Positions 8,915 to 16,520 of a stretch of 64,000 nt of DNA are shown here, one piece after another; positions within the stretch are counted from its first letter, which is position 1; every line of letters begins with the position of its first letter. The position numbers and the translations under genes are program-made. Location of the stretch: NCBI RefSeq assembly GCF_002305895.1, contig NZ_CP022203.1:6668001-6732000 (forward strand), given 5' to 3'. The notes under the pieces were generated by a model. That model was not told where the DNA came from, did not search any database, and saw only the letters and a list, made by a program, of their open reading frames with translations. Source of the DNA: Corallococcus macrosporus DSM 14697. Lineage in GTDB: Bacteria; Myxococcota; Myxococcia; Myxococcales; Myxococcaceae.

Positions 8915-11838
8915 GCAGCGTCTGCGACAACCTGGAGCGCTTCGTCGACGGGGAGCTGCTCCCCGTGGACGCGGAGAACTTCCGTCACCACCTGGCCCGC
9001 TGCGGCGCGTGTGAGTCGCGGATGAAGGAGCTGCTCGCGCTGGAGCTGCTCGCCGACGACGCGTTGAACGGCCCCGCGCCCGAGCGCGCGGGCGCGCGGC
9101 CCTCCTGGCGGAGCAGGTCCTGGCTGATGGTGGTGCCGCTCGCGCTCGCCGCGGGGCTGGCCGCGCTGGTGCTGGTGCCCCGCTCGGAGCCCGCGAGCGC
9201 CGCGCCCGAGCTCTGGCTGGCGGACGCGGCCACCCGGCCCCTGGAGCTCCGCCTCACCCATCCCGGCGCGGACGGGTACCGCCCCTACCAGGTGATGCGC
9301 AGCGGCGCGGGCCCCAAGCCCCAGGCCCTGGCGCTGCGCGAGCTGGCCCGGCTGGAAGAGGCGGCGGACCACCGGGGCATCGCCTCGGCCTTCCTGCTGC
9401 GCGGGGACCTGGCGCAGGCCTCCGCCTTCCTCGACAAGCTGCCGCCCTCCCCGGACCTGGACACGGACCGCGCGGCCCTGGCGCTTCAGCAAGACGAGCC
9501 GGAGAAGGCGCTCGTCCTGCTGGAGCGCGCGCTGAAGGCGCGGCCCCGTCATGCCCAGGCGCTCTGGAACCAGGCGCTGGCGCTCCAGCGGCTCGGCCTG
9601 TCGCTGCGCGCCGCGGAGTCCTTCGAGCAGGTGGCGAAGCTCGGCGAGCGCGGCTGGAGCGACGAGGCGGCGCGGCGCGCCCAGGCGCTGCGGAGCGCGG
9701 CGGAGCAGGAGCGCCAGGACTGGAAGGGCATGCGTCAGGACTGCCAGCGCATGGTGGACGGCGGCGCGCCGCTCACCTCCGCTCAGGCGGAGGCGCTGCC
9801 GGGCATGGCGCGCGTGTGCCTCTACAACGCCCTGCGCGCGGCGGCCTCGCCCGAGCGCGTGGAGTCCCTGCGCCCCCTGGCGGCGACGTTGGACCGGCGG
9901 GAGGACGGCACGCACCTGGAGGACGCCGTGCGCCGCACCGCCCGGCGGGACTTCTCCGCGCGCACGCCGCTGGCCCAGGAGTACGCGCGCCTCACCCGGG
10001 GCGAGGTGAGGGGCCCCGCGTTGGAGTCCCTTCTCACGCGGCTGCGCGAGGCCCGGCAGGAGGACCTGCTGCTGGGCGCGCTCGCGTACGCGGACCCGCG
10101 CCAGTTCCCGGACGAGTACCGGGCGCTCGCGCTGGAGACGAGGGACCCGTGGTTCGCGCTGCTGGCCGAGGAGCGGCAGGCGCGGGCGGAGGCCCGGGCG
10201 GACGCGCCGCAGCGCGCGCGGGAGCGGCTCCAGGCCGCGGTGAAGGCGTGCGCGGCCTCCGGGAAGCAGGCGTACCGCTGCATGCTGATGCAGCGGGAGC
10301 TGGGCCTGGTGATGGCGCGGCTCCACCGGCCCGTGGATGCGCGCGCCAGCTTCCTCGCCGCGCTGCGGGCCGCCCGGGACAGCCGGGAGTGGGGCTCGGT
10401 GCGCAACCTGCTCCAGGACCTGGGACAGGTGGCGCGGACGCAGGGCGACCTGGTGCTGGCCCGGGCGTACGTGGAGGAGCTGCTGCTCCAGACGCCCGAG
10501 GGCTGCGCGGACTCCGAGGTGGCCCTCACCAGCCTGGCGCTCGCACACCACCGGGCGTTGGACTTCGCGGGCGCCCGGGAGTTCCTCGACCGGGCCGTCC
10601 AGTGCAGCCAGAAGCCCTCCATGGCGCGGCTGGCGCTGCTCGCCGACCTGGCCCGCACGCCCTTCCGCAAGCCGGGAGACGCGCGGTTGCTGGAGCAGGG
10701 CCTGGGCGCGCTGCGCGCTTCGGGCACCCAGGACGGGGGAGACCTCGCCCTGCTGCGCCACATCGAGGGGCGCTTCTACCTGGAGCAGGACGCGGGCCGG
10801 GGGCAGACGCTGCTGCGTCAGGCGCTGGCGGACGCCTCCAAGCTGCCAGCGGCGAACGTGAGCGCGCGCAAGGCCCGCGTCTACAGCTACACCTCGCTCA
10901 TCCTCGACGCGGGCCGGACGGGCGCGTTGGAGCAGGGGCTGGACCTCTTCGCCGAGGAGCACGCCATGCCCTCGCCGGAGCGCTGCGTGCTGGGCGTCAC
11001 GGTGGACGACGAGCGGACCCTCGTCGTGGCCCGGGACGCGGACGGGCGCCTGCTGGGCCACCACGACACGGGCCGGGAGGCGCCACTGGAAGGTGCCGAA
11101 GGGCTGGTGCCTGAAGCGGTGGTGAAGGCCCTGCGCGCCTGCCCCAGCGTGGACGTGCTCGCGCGGCCACCGGTGCAGGGGCGCGCGGGGCTGCTGCCCT
11201 CCGACATCGCGTGGTCCTACCGGGTGGGCGGCCTGACCGCGGCCCCGCGCGCCAACGCGAAGGCGCGCCGGCTCATCGTGACGGACGTGCTGGCCCCTGA
11301 GTCGCTGCACCTGCCCGTGCTGCGCGCGTGGAACCCGGCCCATGACACGGGCGAAGGGCTCACCCTGCTCCGCGGCGCCGAGGCCACGCCGCCGCGCGTC
11401 CTCACGGCCATGCGGGACGCCACCGAGGTGCAGGTCCACGCGCACGGCATCATCGACCCGACGGTGGCGGACGCCTCCGTCCTCGTGCTCTCACCGGAGG
11501 CCCAGGGCGGCCGCTTCGCGCTCACCACCGGGGACTTGAAGGGGCAGCGGCTGCGGGGCCGGCCCGTGGTGCTGCTGGCGGCCTGCTACGCGGGCCACAC
11601 CAGCGCGTACCTGCATGAGAACTTCGGCCTGCCCCTGGCCTTCATCGAAGCCGGCGCGCGGGCCGTCCTGGCCGCCACGCAGGAGATTCCCGACGACGAG
11701 GCCCATGCCTTCTTCGAGCCCGTCCTGGCCCGGATTCGCGAAGGCGTCCCCGCGGCCGTGGCCTTGCGCGACGAGCGTCAGGCCTGGCTGCGCCGCAGCG
11801 CCAGCACCTGGGTCCAACAGGTGCTGCTCTTCGAGTAG
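8911..11838 (+). CDS. Anti-sigma zinc finger - membrane helix - TPR - CHAT protease-like fusion
   Basis: This 975-residue protein joins a regulator to a peptidase-like domain. Residues 1-45 are an anti-sigma zinc finger (zf-HC2) with H27-x3-C31-x2-C34. A single membrane helix follows (~71-89, WLMVVPLALAAGLAALVLV). Residues ~110-680 are helical and TPR-like (HAQALWNQALALQRLGLSLR, DARASFLAALRAARDSRE). The C terminus (~690-975) is a CHAT caspase-like domain with catalytic His ~845 in VHAHGI and catalytic Cys ~892 in LLAACYAGHTS. With the finger in the cytoplasm, one helix would place TPR and CHAT in the periplasm. The ATG overlaps the ECF gene stop. By analogy with zf-HC2 anti-sigmas it should hold the ECF factor; whether CHAT cleaves itself or a partner to release it is inference. 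Confidence 0.88.
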   Translation: MSSVCDNLERFVDGELLPVDAENFRHHLARCGACESRMKELLALELLADDALNGPAPERAGARPSWRSRSWLMVVPLALAAGLAALVLVPRSEPASAAPELWLADAATRPLELRLTHPGADGYRPYQVMRSGAGPKPQALALRELARLEEAADHRGIASAFLLRGDLAQASAFLDKLPPSPDLDTDRAALALQQDEPEKALVLLERALKARPRHAQALWNQALALQRLGLSLRAAESFEQVAKLGERGWSDEAARRAQALRSAAEQERQDWKGMRQDCQRMVDGGAPLTSAQAEALPGMARVCLYNALRAAASPERVESLRPLAATLDRREDGTHLEDAVRRTARRDFSARTPLAQEYARLTRGEVRGPALESLLTRLREARQEDLLLGALAYADPRQFPDEYRALALETRDPWFALLAEERQARAEARADAPQRARERLQAAVKACAASGKQAYRCMLMQRELGLVMARLHRPVDARASFLAALRAARDSREWGSVRNLLQDLGQVARTQGDLVLARAYVEELLLQTPEGCADSEVALTSLALAHHRALDFAGAREFLDRAVQCSQKPSMARLALLADLARTPFRKPGDARLLEQGLGALRASGTQDGGDLALLRHIEGRFYLEQDAGRGQTLLRQALADASKLPAANVSARKARVYSYTSLILDAGRTGALEQGLDLFAEEHAMPSPERCVLGVTVDDERTLVVARDADGRLLGHHDTGREAPLEGAEGLVPEAVVKALRACPSVDVLARPPVQGRAGLLPSDIAWSYRVGGLTAAPRANAKARRLIVTDVLAPESLHLPVLRAWNPAHDTGEGLTLLRGAEATPPRVLTAMRDATEVQVHAHGIIDPTVADASVLVLSPEAQGGRFALTTGDLKGQRLRGRPVVLLAACYAGHTSAYLHENFGLPLAFIEAGARAVLAATQEIPDDEAHAFFEPVLARIREGVPAAVALRDERQAWLRRSASTWVQQVLLFE

Positions 11839-11871
11839 TCCTCCACTCCACCATCGAGCGAGCGCATCCCC

Positions 11872-12414
11872 ATGAAGAAGCACCTTCTCCCCCTCTCGTG
11901 CCTGTTCCTGCTCTCCGCCTGCCGGCACACGGGCAACACGCCGGACGGGAACCCCTCGGAGGACCTCCCCGCGGGCACCTACGTCCAAATCACCTTGCAA
12001 GATGTCCGCAATCCCCTGAAGCGCTCCACCTACGTGGTGGACCCACGCACGGACACCGTGGTGGAGCGGCGGGATGGCCGGCGCGCCGTGGCGGCCCCCA
12101 GTCCTCGGGCGCCCGGCGCCGAGCCCTCCGACGAGACCACCCAGGCGGCCTCCGCCGTCTCGCAAACCCACAGCGCCTCTCTGACCCTGTCCGTCCTCTG
12201 CCGGGTCACCGAGACGGCAGAGGACGGCTGCATCGACCTGGCCATCGACCCCAAGCATGAGACGTCCGGCGACCCGAACCCCATCAAGGAGGAGCGGCTT
12301 CGCATCGCCATCACGGAGCGCTACGTGAAGCAGCTCGCCGCGAACATGCTGCGGACCGCGCACCGCGCGGGCGTCCAGGTGCACGTGCCCGCGGTCCGGG
12401 CTCCGGCGAAGTAG
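11872..12414 (+). CDS. Lipoprotein of unknown function in the ECF/CHAT operon
   Basis: The product has 180 residues with a lipoprotein signal (MKKHLLPLSCLFLLSAC; lipobox LSAC, lipidated Cys 17). The mature part has no recognised family: a beta-rich stretch (GTYVQITLQDVRNPLKRSTYVV), a linker rich in Ala, Pro and Ser, and a C-terminal amphipathic helix (EERLRIAITERYVKQLAANML). Two more cysteines (in VLCRVTETAEDGC) could form a disulfide. It starts 33 bp after the CHAT gene on the same strand, so it is probably cotranscribed and could be the envelope partner or ligand sensed by the periplasmic TPR-CHAT region. That role is inference. Confidence 0.75.
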   Translation: MKKHLLPLSCLFLLSACRHTGNTPDGNPSEDLPAGTYVQITLQDVRNPLKRSTYVVDPRTDTVVERRDGRRAVAAPSPRAPGAEPSDETTQAASAVSQTHSASLTLSVLCRVTETAEDGCIDLAIDPKHETSGDPNPIKEERLRIAITERYVKQLAANMLRTAHRAGVQVHVPAVRAPAK

Positions 12415-12437
12415 CGGCCCGCGCGGCGCTACTTCGC
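12406..12437. terminator. Perfect 11-bp inverted repeat spanning two convergent stop codons
   Basis: The arms GCGAAGTAGCG (12406-12416) and CGCTACTTCGC (12427-12437) are exact reverse complements around a 10-base GC loop. The lipoprotein gene and the helicase gene converge here, and each reading frame ends inside the repeat with the same Ala-Lys-stop codons. It looks like a shared bidirectional terminator hairpin; there is no T tract, so its efficiency is an inference. Confidence 0.6.
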
Positions 12438-15400
12438 ACCCGCCCCCGGGGCGCCCTCCGGGGACGGTGCCGCGGGGGCGAGCCCGCCCAGCGTCTCCAC
12501 GTAGGTGGCGGCCACGCGGAGGAAGCGCGCGCCGCGTACGCCGGTGAGGTACTGCCGCTTCATCGCGCGCGTCGCGCCCACGTAGAACATGGCGCGGCGG
12601 ATGCGCTCGTTCTCCCGGGCCGAGCGCTCCCGGGCGCCGGCCATCCACTGCTCCGCGGTGTCCAGCGCGTCCAGGCCCGCGAAGAAGACGATGGGGCACT
12701 CGTGCCCCTTGCAGGAGAACACCGTGGTGGCGCGCACGTGGTCCACGCCGCTGACGCGGAAGTCCGTCACGTTGCGCCCGCCCTTGCCGCCGTAGGCCTC
12801 CGCCGGCACGCCCGCGCGCTTGAGCGCCTCCGTGAACTGGGAGGGCATGACGGGGGCCACCACGAGGATGTCGCCGGGGTGGACGCCCTCCTCGCGGATG
12901 AGGCGGGCAATCTCGCGGGCCACCTGCCGCGCCTCGCTGGCGCTCGAGGCGAAGCCGCGCACCTGGGGCAGCACGCCGCCGCGCTCGGTGGACTGGACGC
13001 GGAAGAGGCCCTCCAGCGTCTCCTCCGGGAGCCAGACGAGCCCCTCGCGCGCCAGCTCCCCCACCTTCATGTATTCGCGCATGCCGGGCTCGGCCGCGCC
13101 GTGCTGGCGCAGCGGGTCCAGCACCACGTTGAAGGCCACGTCGAGGATGTCCCGGGTGGCGCGGAACGTCTCCTTGAGCACGCGGGTGCGGCCGCGGAAC
13201 GACAGCCCTTCGGGGAGCTGCTCCTTCAGCGCGTCGATGGGCACCTGGCCATAGACGTTCTGCGAGTCGTCCATGAAGAGCTGGAAGCAGCGCACCTCGC
13301 GCCCGTCCGGCAGCAGGTCCGGGCGCACCAGCGCGTGGAGCATGGCCAGCGCCTTGGCGTCCATGTCCTGGGCCTCGTCCACGAAGACGCCGTCGAAGGA
13401 GCCGGGGGCATGGCGGCGCAGCGCGCCCACGTGCCGCACCGTCACCCGTGCGCGCAGCTCGCGCACCCGCAGACGGCCCGCGCGCTGGGCCAGCGCCTCC
13501 ACCAACAGCTTGTCCACCAGCGGCGCCAGGGCCCGGTTGTAGAAGGACACCAGCACCTGCGCCTCGGCGTTCTCCAGCAGGTAGCGCGCCACCCAGTGCG
13601 CCAGCACGTACGTCTTGCCGCTGCCGGCCACGCCGCGCACCAGGTGGTGCCCGTCATCGAAGCGGCGCTCGAAGAGGGACACCTGCTCGTGCGTGAAGAG
13701 GGGCTGCCCGGGCCGCGCGCCCTGGATTTCCGCGCCCAGGTCCAGCGGCACCGGAGGAGGGGGTGGCGGCGGCGCGCGCTGCGGGACGGGCAGCGGCTCC
13801 AGGCGCAGGGGCTCGCCGGGGTGCACGCGCAGCCGCGGCAAGAGCGACAGGAAGCGCTGCGGAATCGTGGCGGCGCGCGCCTCGTCACGCGAGGCCAGCA
13901 CCAGCAGGTAGTCCTTCGCGCGGCTGGCGGCCACGTTGAGCATGGGCACCAGCGTGTGGGGCGGAAACGGCCTGCCGCCAGCGACGGTGTCCACCAGCAC
14001 CACGTCGTACTGGGTGCCCTGCTGGCGGTGGATGGTGGACGCGCTGAAGACGTCCCCGCGCAGGCCCGCGGCGTTGCCCAGCCGGCGCAGCAGGGCGGCC
14101 TGGGCGCGGTAGGGCGTGACGCACAGGACGCTGAGGCCCGAGCGCACCGCCTCGCGCGCCAGGGACACGGCGAGGTTGGCGGACAGCTCGCGCTGGTAGC
14201 CGGAGCCCGTCTCGCCGCGTCCATGGGTGAGGCGCTTCGAGTCGCGCGTGAGGCCGTCCAGCACCACCCAGCCCGCGCGCACGGACGGGAAGGCAGCCAC
14301 CGGGGCGGGCCGCTCCGCGCGCTGCTTGACGACGTCGCCGTCCTCCAGCGCTCCGCCGTAGCAGAAGTGGCTCACCACCTTCGCGATGTCCGGGTGCATG
14401 CGGTGCTGGGTGCGCAGCAGCAGCACGTCCGCGCGCGCCGCGTCCTTCACCGCGTCCTCCAGGTGGGACAGGCCGCTGCCGCGCAGCCACTTCTGCGTGC
14501 CCTTGCCCGCGCCCTCCGCGGCACGGCTCACCGGGCCAATCTGCTTCGGGTCTCCCGCCAGCGTCACCCGCTCCGCCAGCGGCCCCATCAACGCGGTGGC
14601 CGCGCGCGTCACCATGCCGGCCTCGTCCACCACCAGCCGCGCGAAGTGCTGCTTCCCCTCCAGCTCCGACACCAGGCGCAGCGCGCGGTGCACGGTGACC
14701 ACCACCAGCGGGCAGTCCCCCTTCTCCACCTCCTTGAGCGTGGGGTCCTTCACCTTGCCGCGCAGGCCGCGCAGCTCCGCCTGGAGCCTGGCCAGCTCAT
14801 GGGCGGGGCCGCCTCGCACGCGCTGGAGCATGAGGTCCCGCTCCCGCTCCTCGATGCTGGCGCGCAGCTTGCCGCCCTTGGTGTCCTCCAGCGTCACCGT
14901 GGGCAGCTTCGCCAGCGCCTCGCTCGCGCCGGTGCCGCCGCGGAAGATGCTGCGCGCCAGGGGCCGCAGCGGGATGGGCTCGCGCTCCAGCAGCGCGCTG
15001 ACGCGGAGGACCAGCTCGTCCGCGGCGCGGTTGGTGGGCGCCACCGCGAGGATGCGCTCGCCAGGGTAGGCGCGCAGGGCCCGGGCGATGAGGTCCGCCA
15101 CGGCCGTCGTCTTGCCCGTGCCGGGCGGCCCCCAGATGCAGCCCCAGGGCTGGCGCCAGAGCCGGTCGGCCGGAATCAGGGCCTCGTCTTGAGGCGTCAG
15201 CGTGGCCGGCGGGGCCTCGCCGCAGGCGCGTCGCAGGGACTCGGTGAGCGCGTCCTGCCGGTCCTCGTAGGCGGAGGCCGCCGCGCAGAGGGCCTCCGCG
15301 AAGTCATAGGGCCGGTAGCACCAGCGGTCCGCGGACAGCGCGCGCCGGTCCACGTCATCCCCGTGGCTGGGCGCGGCGAACACGCGACCCGACTCGAAGT

Positions 15401-16187
15401 CCAGGTGGACGACGTCACCGCCGAAGACGCACTCCTCTCCCAGGAACCCCAGCACCGAGCCGCCGGACCAGTCCGGGTCCGCCGCCGGGCGCGGGATGAG
15501 GGAGAGGACGCTCGCCCCCTGGAGGCTGACTTCTCGCACGTCCTGGAGGAGCTGCGCGCGGTACTGGCTGCGCTCGGACAGCAGCGCCTCCCGCAGGTCC
15601 TCCGGCAGGTACGCGGGCGGCGACCAGAGCTCGCGGCGCTTCCCGGTGGCCACCGCGGCGCGCATCGCCTCGCGCTCGGCGGGGCTGACGTCCTCCGGCG
15701 CCGCGATGTCACGCGAGGGCACGTCCTCCGTGTCTCCGCGCCCCCGCGCCATCCGCGACACGACCAGCATGGGGTTTGGCGCGCGCGCCACCTCCGCCCG
15801 CGCCTCGGTGGGCTCGGGCGCCCGGGGCGGCTCGACGGGCATCGAGCCCACGGTGCGACGCAGCGCCAGCGCCTCTTCCTGGAGCGGCACGGCAGGCGCA
15901 GCGCCCTCGGTGCGACGCAGCCCTGCCGCCTCTTCCGCGGGTGGCTTGACAGGCGCCGTACCCTCGGTGCTCCGTGACGCGACCACCTCTTCCCAATGCG
16001 GCTCCTGCCCCTGGAGCGTGTTGCGCCAGCGCGGCACGGAGCCACTTCGCCGGGGCGGCGTGGCTTCGGGCGGCGGCGCGTCGTCGTACTCGACGTGCAG
16101 CTCGCGGGTGGGCGCCGGCGCGCGCGAGCCCGCATCCCCGGGCTCCACCGCTTCGCCCGTACCTTCCGCCTCCGGCCACCGCATCAT
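12429..16187 (-). CDS. Tandem SF1 helicase: UPF1/DNA2-like module fused to UvrD-like module
   Basis: About 1,252 residues hold two complete P-loop helicase cores. The first (~330-800) has Walker A GPPGTGKTT, DEAG motif II in ARLVVDEAGMVT, LAGDPKQIGPV motif III and a Q-H-R-M motif (LLRTQHRMHPDI), all typical of UPF1/DNA2-like helicases. The second (~830-1235) has Walker A GVAGSGKTY, DEAQD motif II, a TFRATRDI motif IV-like segment, FSCKGHECPIVF and VGATRAMKRQY, as in UvrD/AAA_19 proteins. A Pro-rich linker joins them. The N-terminal ~190 residues are low complexity with a triple 19-residue repeat. ATG 16187 (or 16184) was chosen because the open frame before it is unlike coding sequence. Probably acts on nucleic acids in the cytoplasm; pathway unknown. 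Confidence 0.85.
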   Translation of the reverse strand: MMRWPEAEGTGEAVEPGDAGSRAPAPTRELHVEYDDAPPPEATPPRRSGSVPRWRNTLQGQEPHWEEVVASRSTEGTAPVKPPAEEAAGLRRTEGAAPAVPLQEEALALRRTVGSMPVEPPRAPEPTEARAEVARAPNPMLVVSRMARGRGDTEDVPSRDIAAPEDVSPAEREAMRAAVATGKRRELWSPPAYLPEDLREALLSERSQYRAQLLQDVREVSLQGASVLSLIPRPAADPDWSGGSVLGFLGEECVFGGDVVHLDFESGRVFAAPSHGDDVDRRALSADRWCYRPYDFAEALCAAASAYEDRQDALTESLRRACGEAPPATLTPQDEALIPADRLWRQPWGCIWGPPGTGKTTAVADLIARALRAYPGERILAVAPTNRAADELVLRVSALLEREPIPLRPLARSIFRGGTGASEALAKLPTVTLEDTKGGKLRASIEERERDLMLQRVRGGPAHELARLQAELRGLRGKVKDPTLKEVEKGDCPLVVVTVHRALRLVSELEGKQHFARLVVDEAGMVTRAATALMGPLAERVTLAGDPKQIGPVSRAAEGAGKGTQKWLRGSGLSHLEDAVKDAARADVLLLRTQHRMHPDIAKVVSHFCYGGALEDGDVVKQRAERPAPVAAFPSVRAGWVVLDGLTRDSKRLTHGRGETGSGYQRELSANLAVSLAREAVRSGLSVLCVTPYRAQAALLRRLGNAAGLRGDVFSASTIHRQQGTQYDVVLVDTVAGGRPFPPHTLVPMLNVAASRAKDYLLVLASRDEARAATIPQRFLSLLPRLRVHPGEPLRLEPLPVPQRAPPPPPPPVPLDLGAEIQGARPGQPLFTHEQVSLFERRFDDGHHLVRGVAGSGKTYVLAHWVARYLLENAEAQVLVSFYNRALAPLVDKLLVEALAQRAGRLRVRELRARVTVRHVGALRRHAPGSFDGVFVDEAQDMDAKALAMLHALVRPDLLPDGREVRCFQLFMDDSQNVYGQVPIDALKEQLPEGLSFRGRTRVLKETFRATRDILDVAFNVVLDPLRQHGAAEPGMREYMKVGELAREGLVWLPEETLEGLFRVQSTERGGVLPQVRGFASSASEARQVAREIARLIREEGVHPGDILVVAPVMPSQFTEALKRAGVPAEAYGGKGGRNVTDFRVSGVDHVRATTVFSCKGHECPIVFFAGLDALDTAEQWMAGARERSARENERIRRAMFYVGATRAMKRQYLTGVRGARFLRVAATYVETLGGLAPAAPSPEGAPGAGAK
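15822..15977 (-). repeat. Three tandem 57-bp coding repeats in the helicase N terminus
   Basis: Within the helicase gene the encoded segments STEGTAPVKPPAEEAAG, RTEGAAPAVPLQEEALA and RTVGSMPVEPP follow at an exact 19-residue spacing. Each unit has a basic R-S/R-T head, a Pro-Val-Pro centre and an acidic Glu-Glu pair except the last, which has decayed. The repeat lies in a disordered-looking region before the first helicase core and may be a flexible tether or a docking array. Confidence 0.6.
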
Positions 16188-16520
16188 CGGACGCGCGGCC
16201 CCCGCTCCTCGCCACGCACCGGCCCGGGGCCACCGGCGCCAGGCGGGGCCGTCCTGTCTCGCGGGGCTGGAGGATGTGCCGCGGCTGCCATGGCGAACGC
16301 TCGAAAAACCCACACTTCATGACCTGCCCACCCGAACAGGTCGCCACATGTAAGAGGGCGGCCAAGGTAGGGGAGGCTTGGATCGACGTCAATGCGCCAC
16401 ACCCAGGGTGCATGCGTGGTGGGTAGGAAGGCAGGCCGCCCCGGTGTACACCCTCTCCAGCCGGGCTTGCTTCCGCGTCCTCCCGATGTTCTGGGTGGAA
16501 GCCCCCCGCCCCCCAACGAC
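16188..16520. promoter_or_regulatory. Divergent intergenic region with a perfect 6-bp hairpin
   Basis: This 333-bp gap separates the divergent helicase and radical SAM genes and must hold both promoters. The clearest structure is GACCTG (16321-16326) and CAGGTC (16337-16342) around a 10-base spacer, which could be an operator or a hairpin. I see no convincing sigma-70 or sigma-54 promoter and no small gene with a ribosome binding site. Confidence 0.4.

Noticed and set aside
8755-11445. An 896-codon minus-strand frame under the CHAT gene
   Set aside because: Shadow of the CHAT gene, low-complexity with no motif or plausible start.
12702-15977. A 1,091-codon forward open frame inside the helicase gene
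   Set aside because: Product is rich in His, Arg, Gln and Ala with no recognisable domain; the helicase motifs are on the opposite strand.
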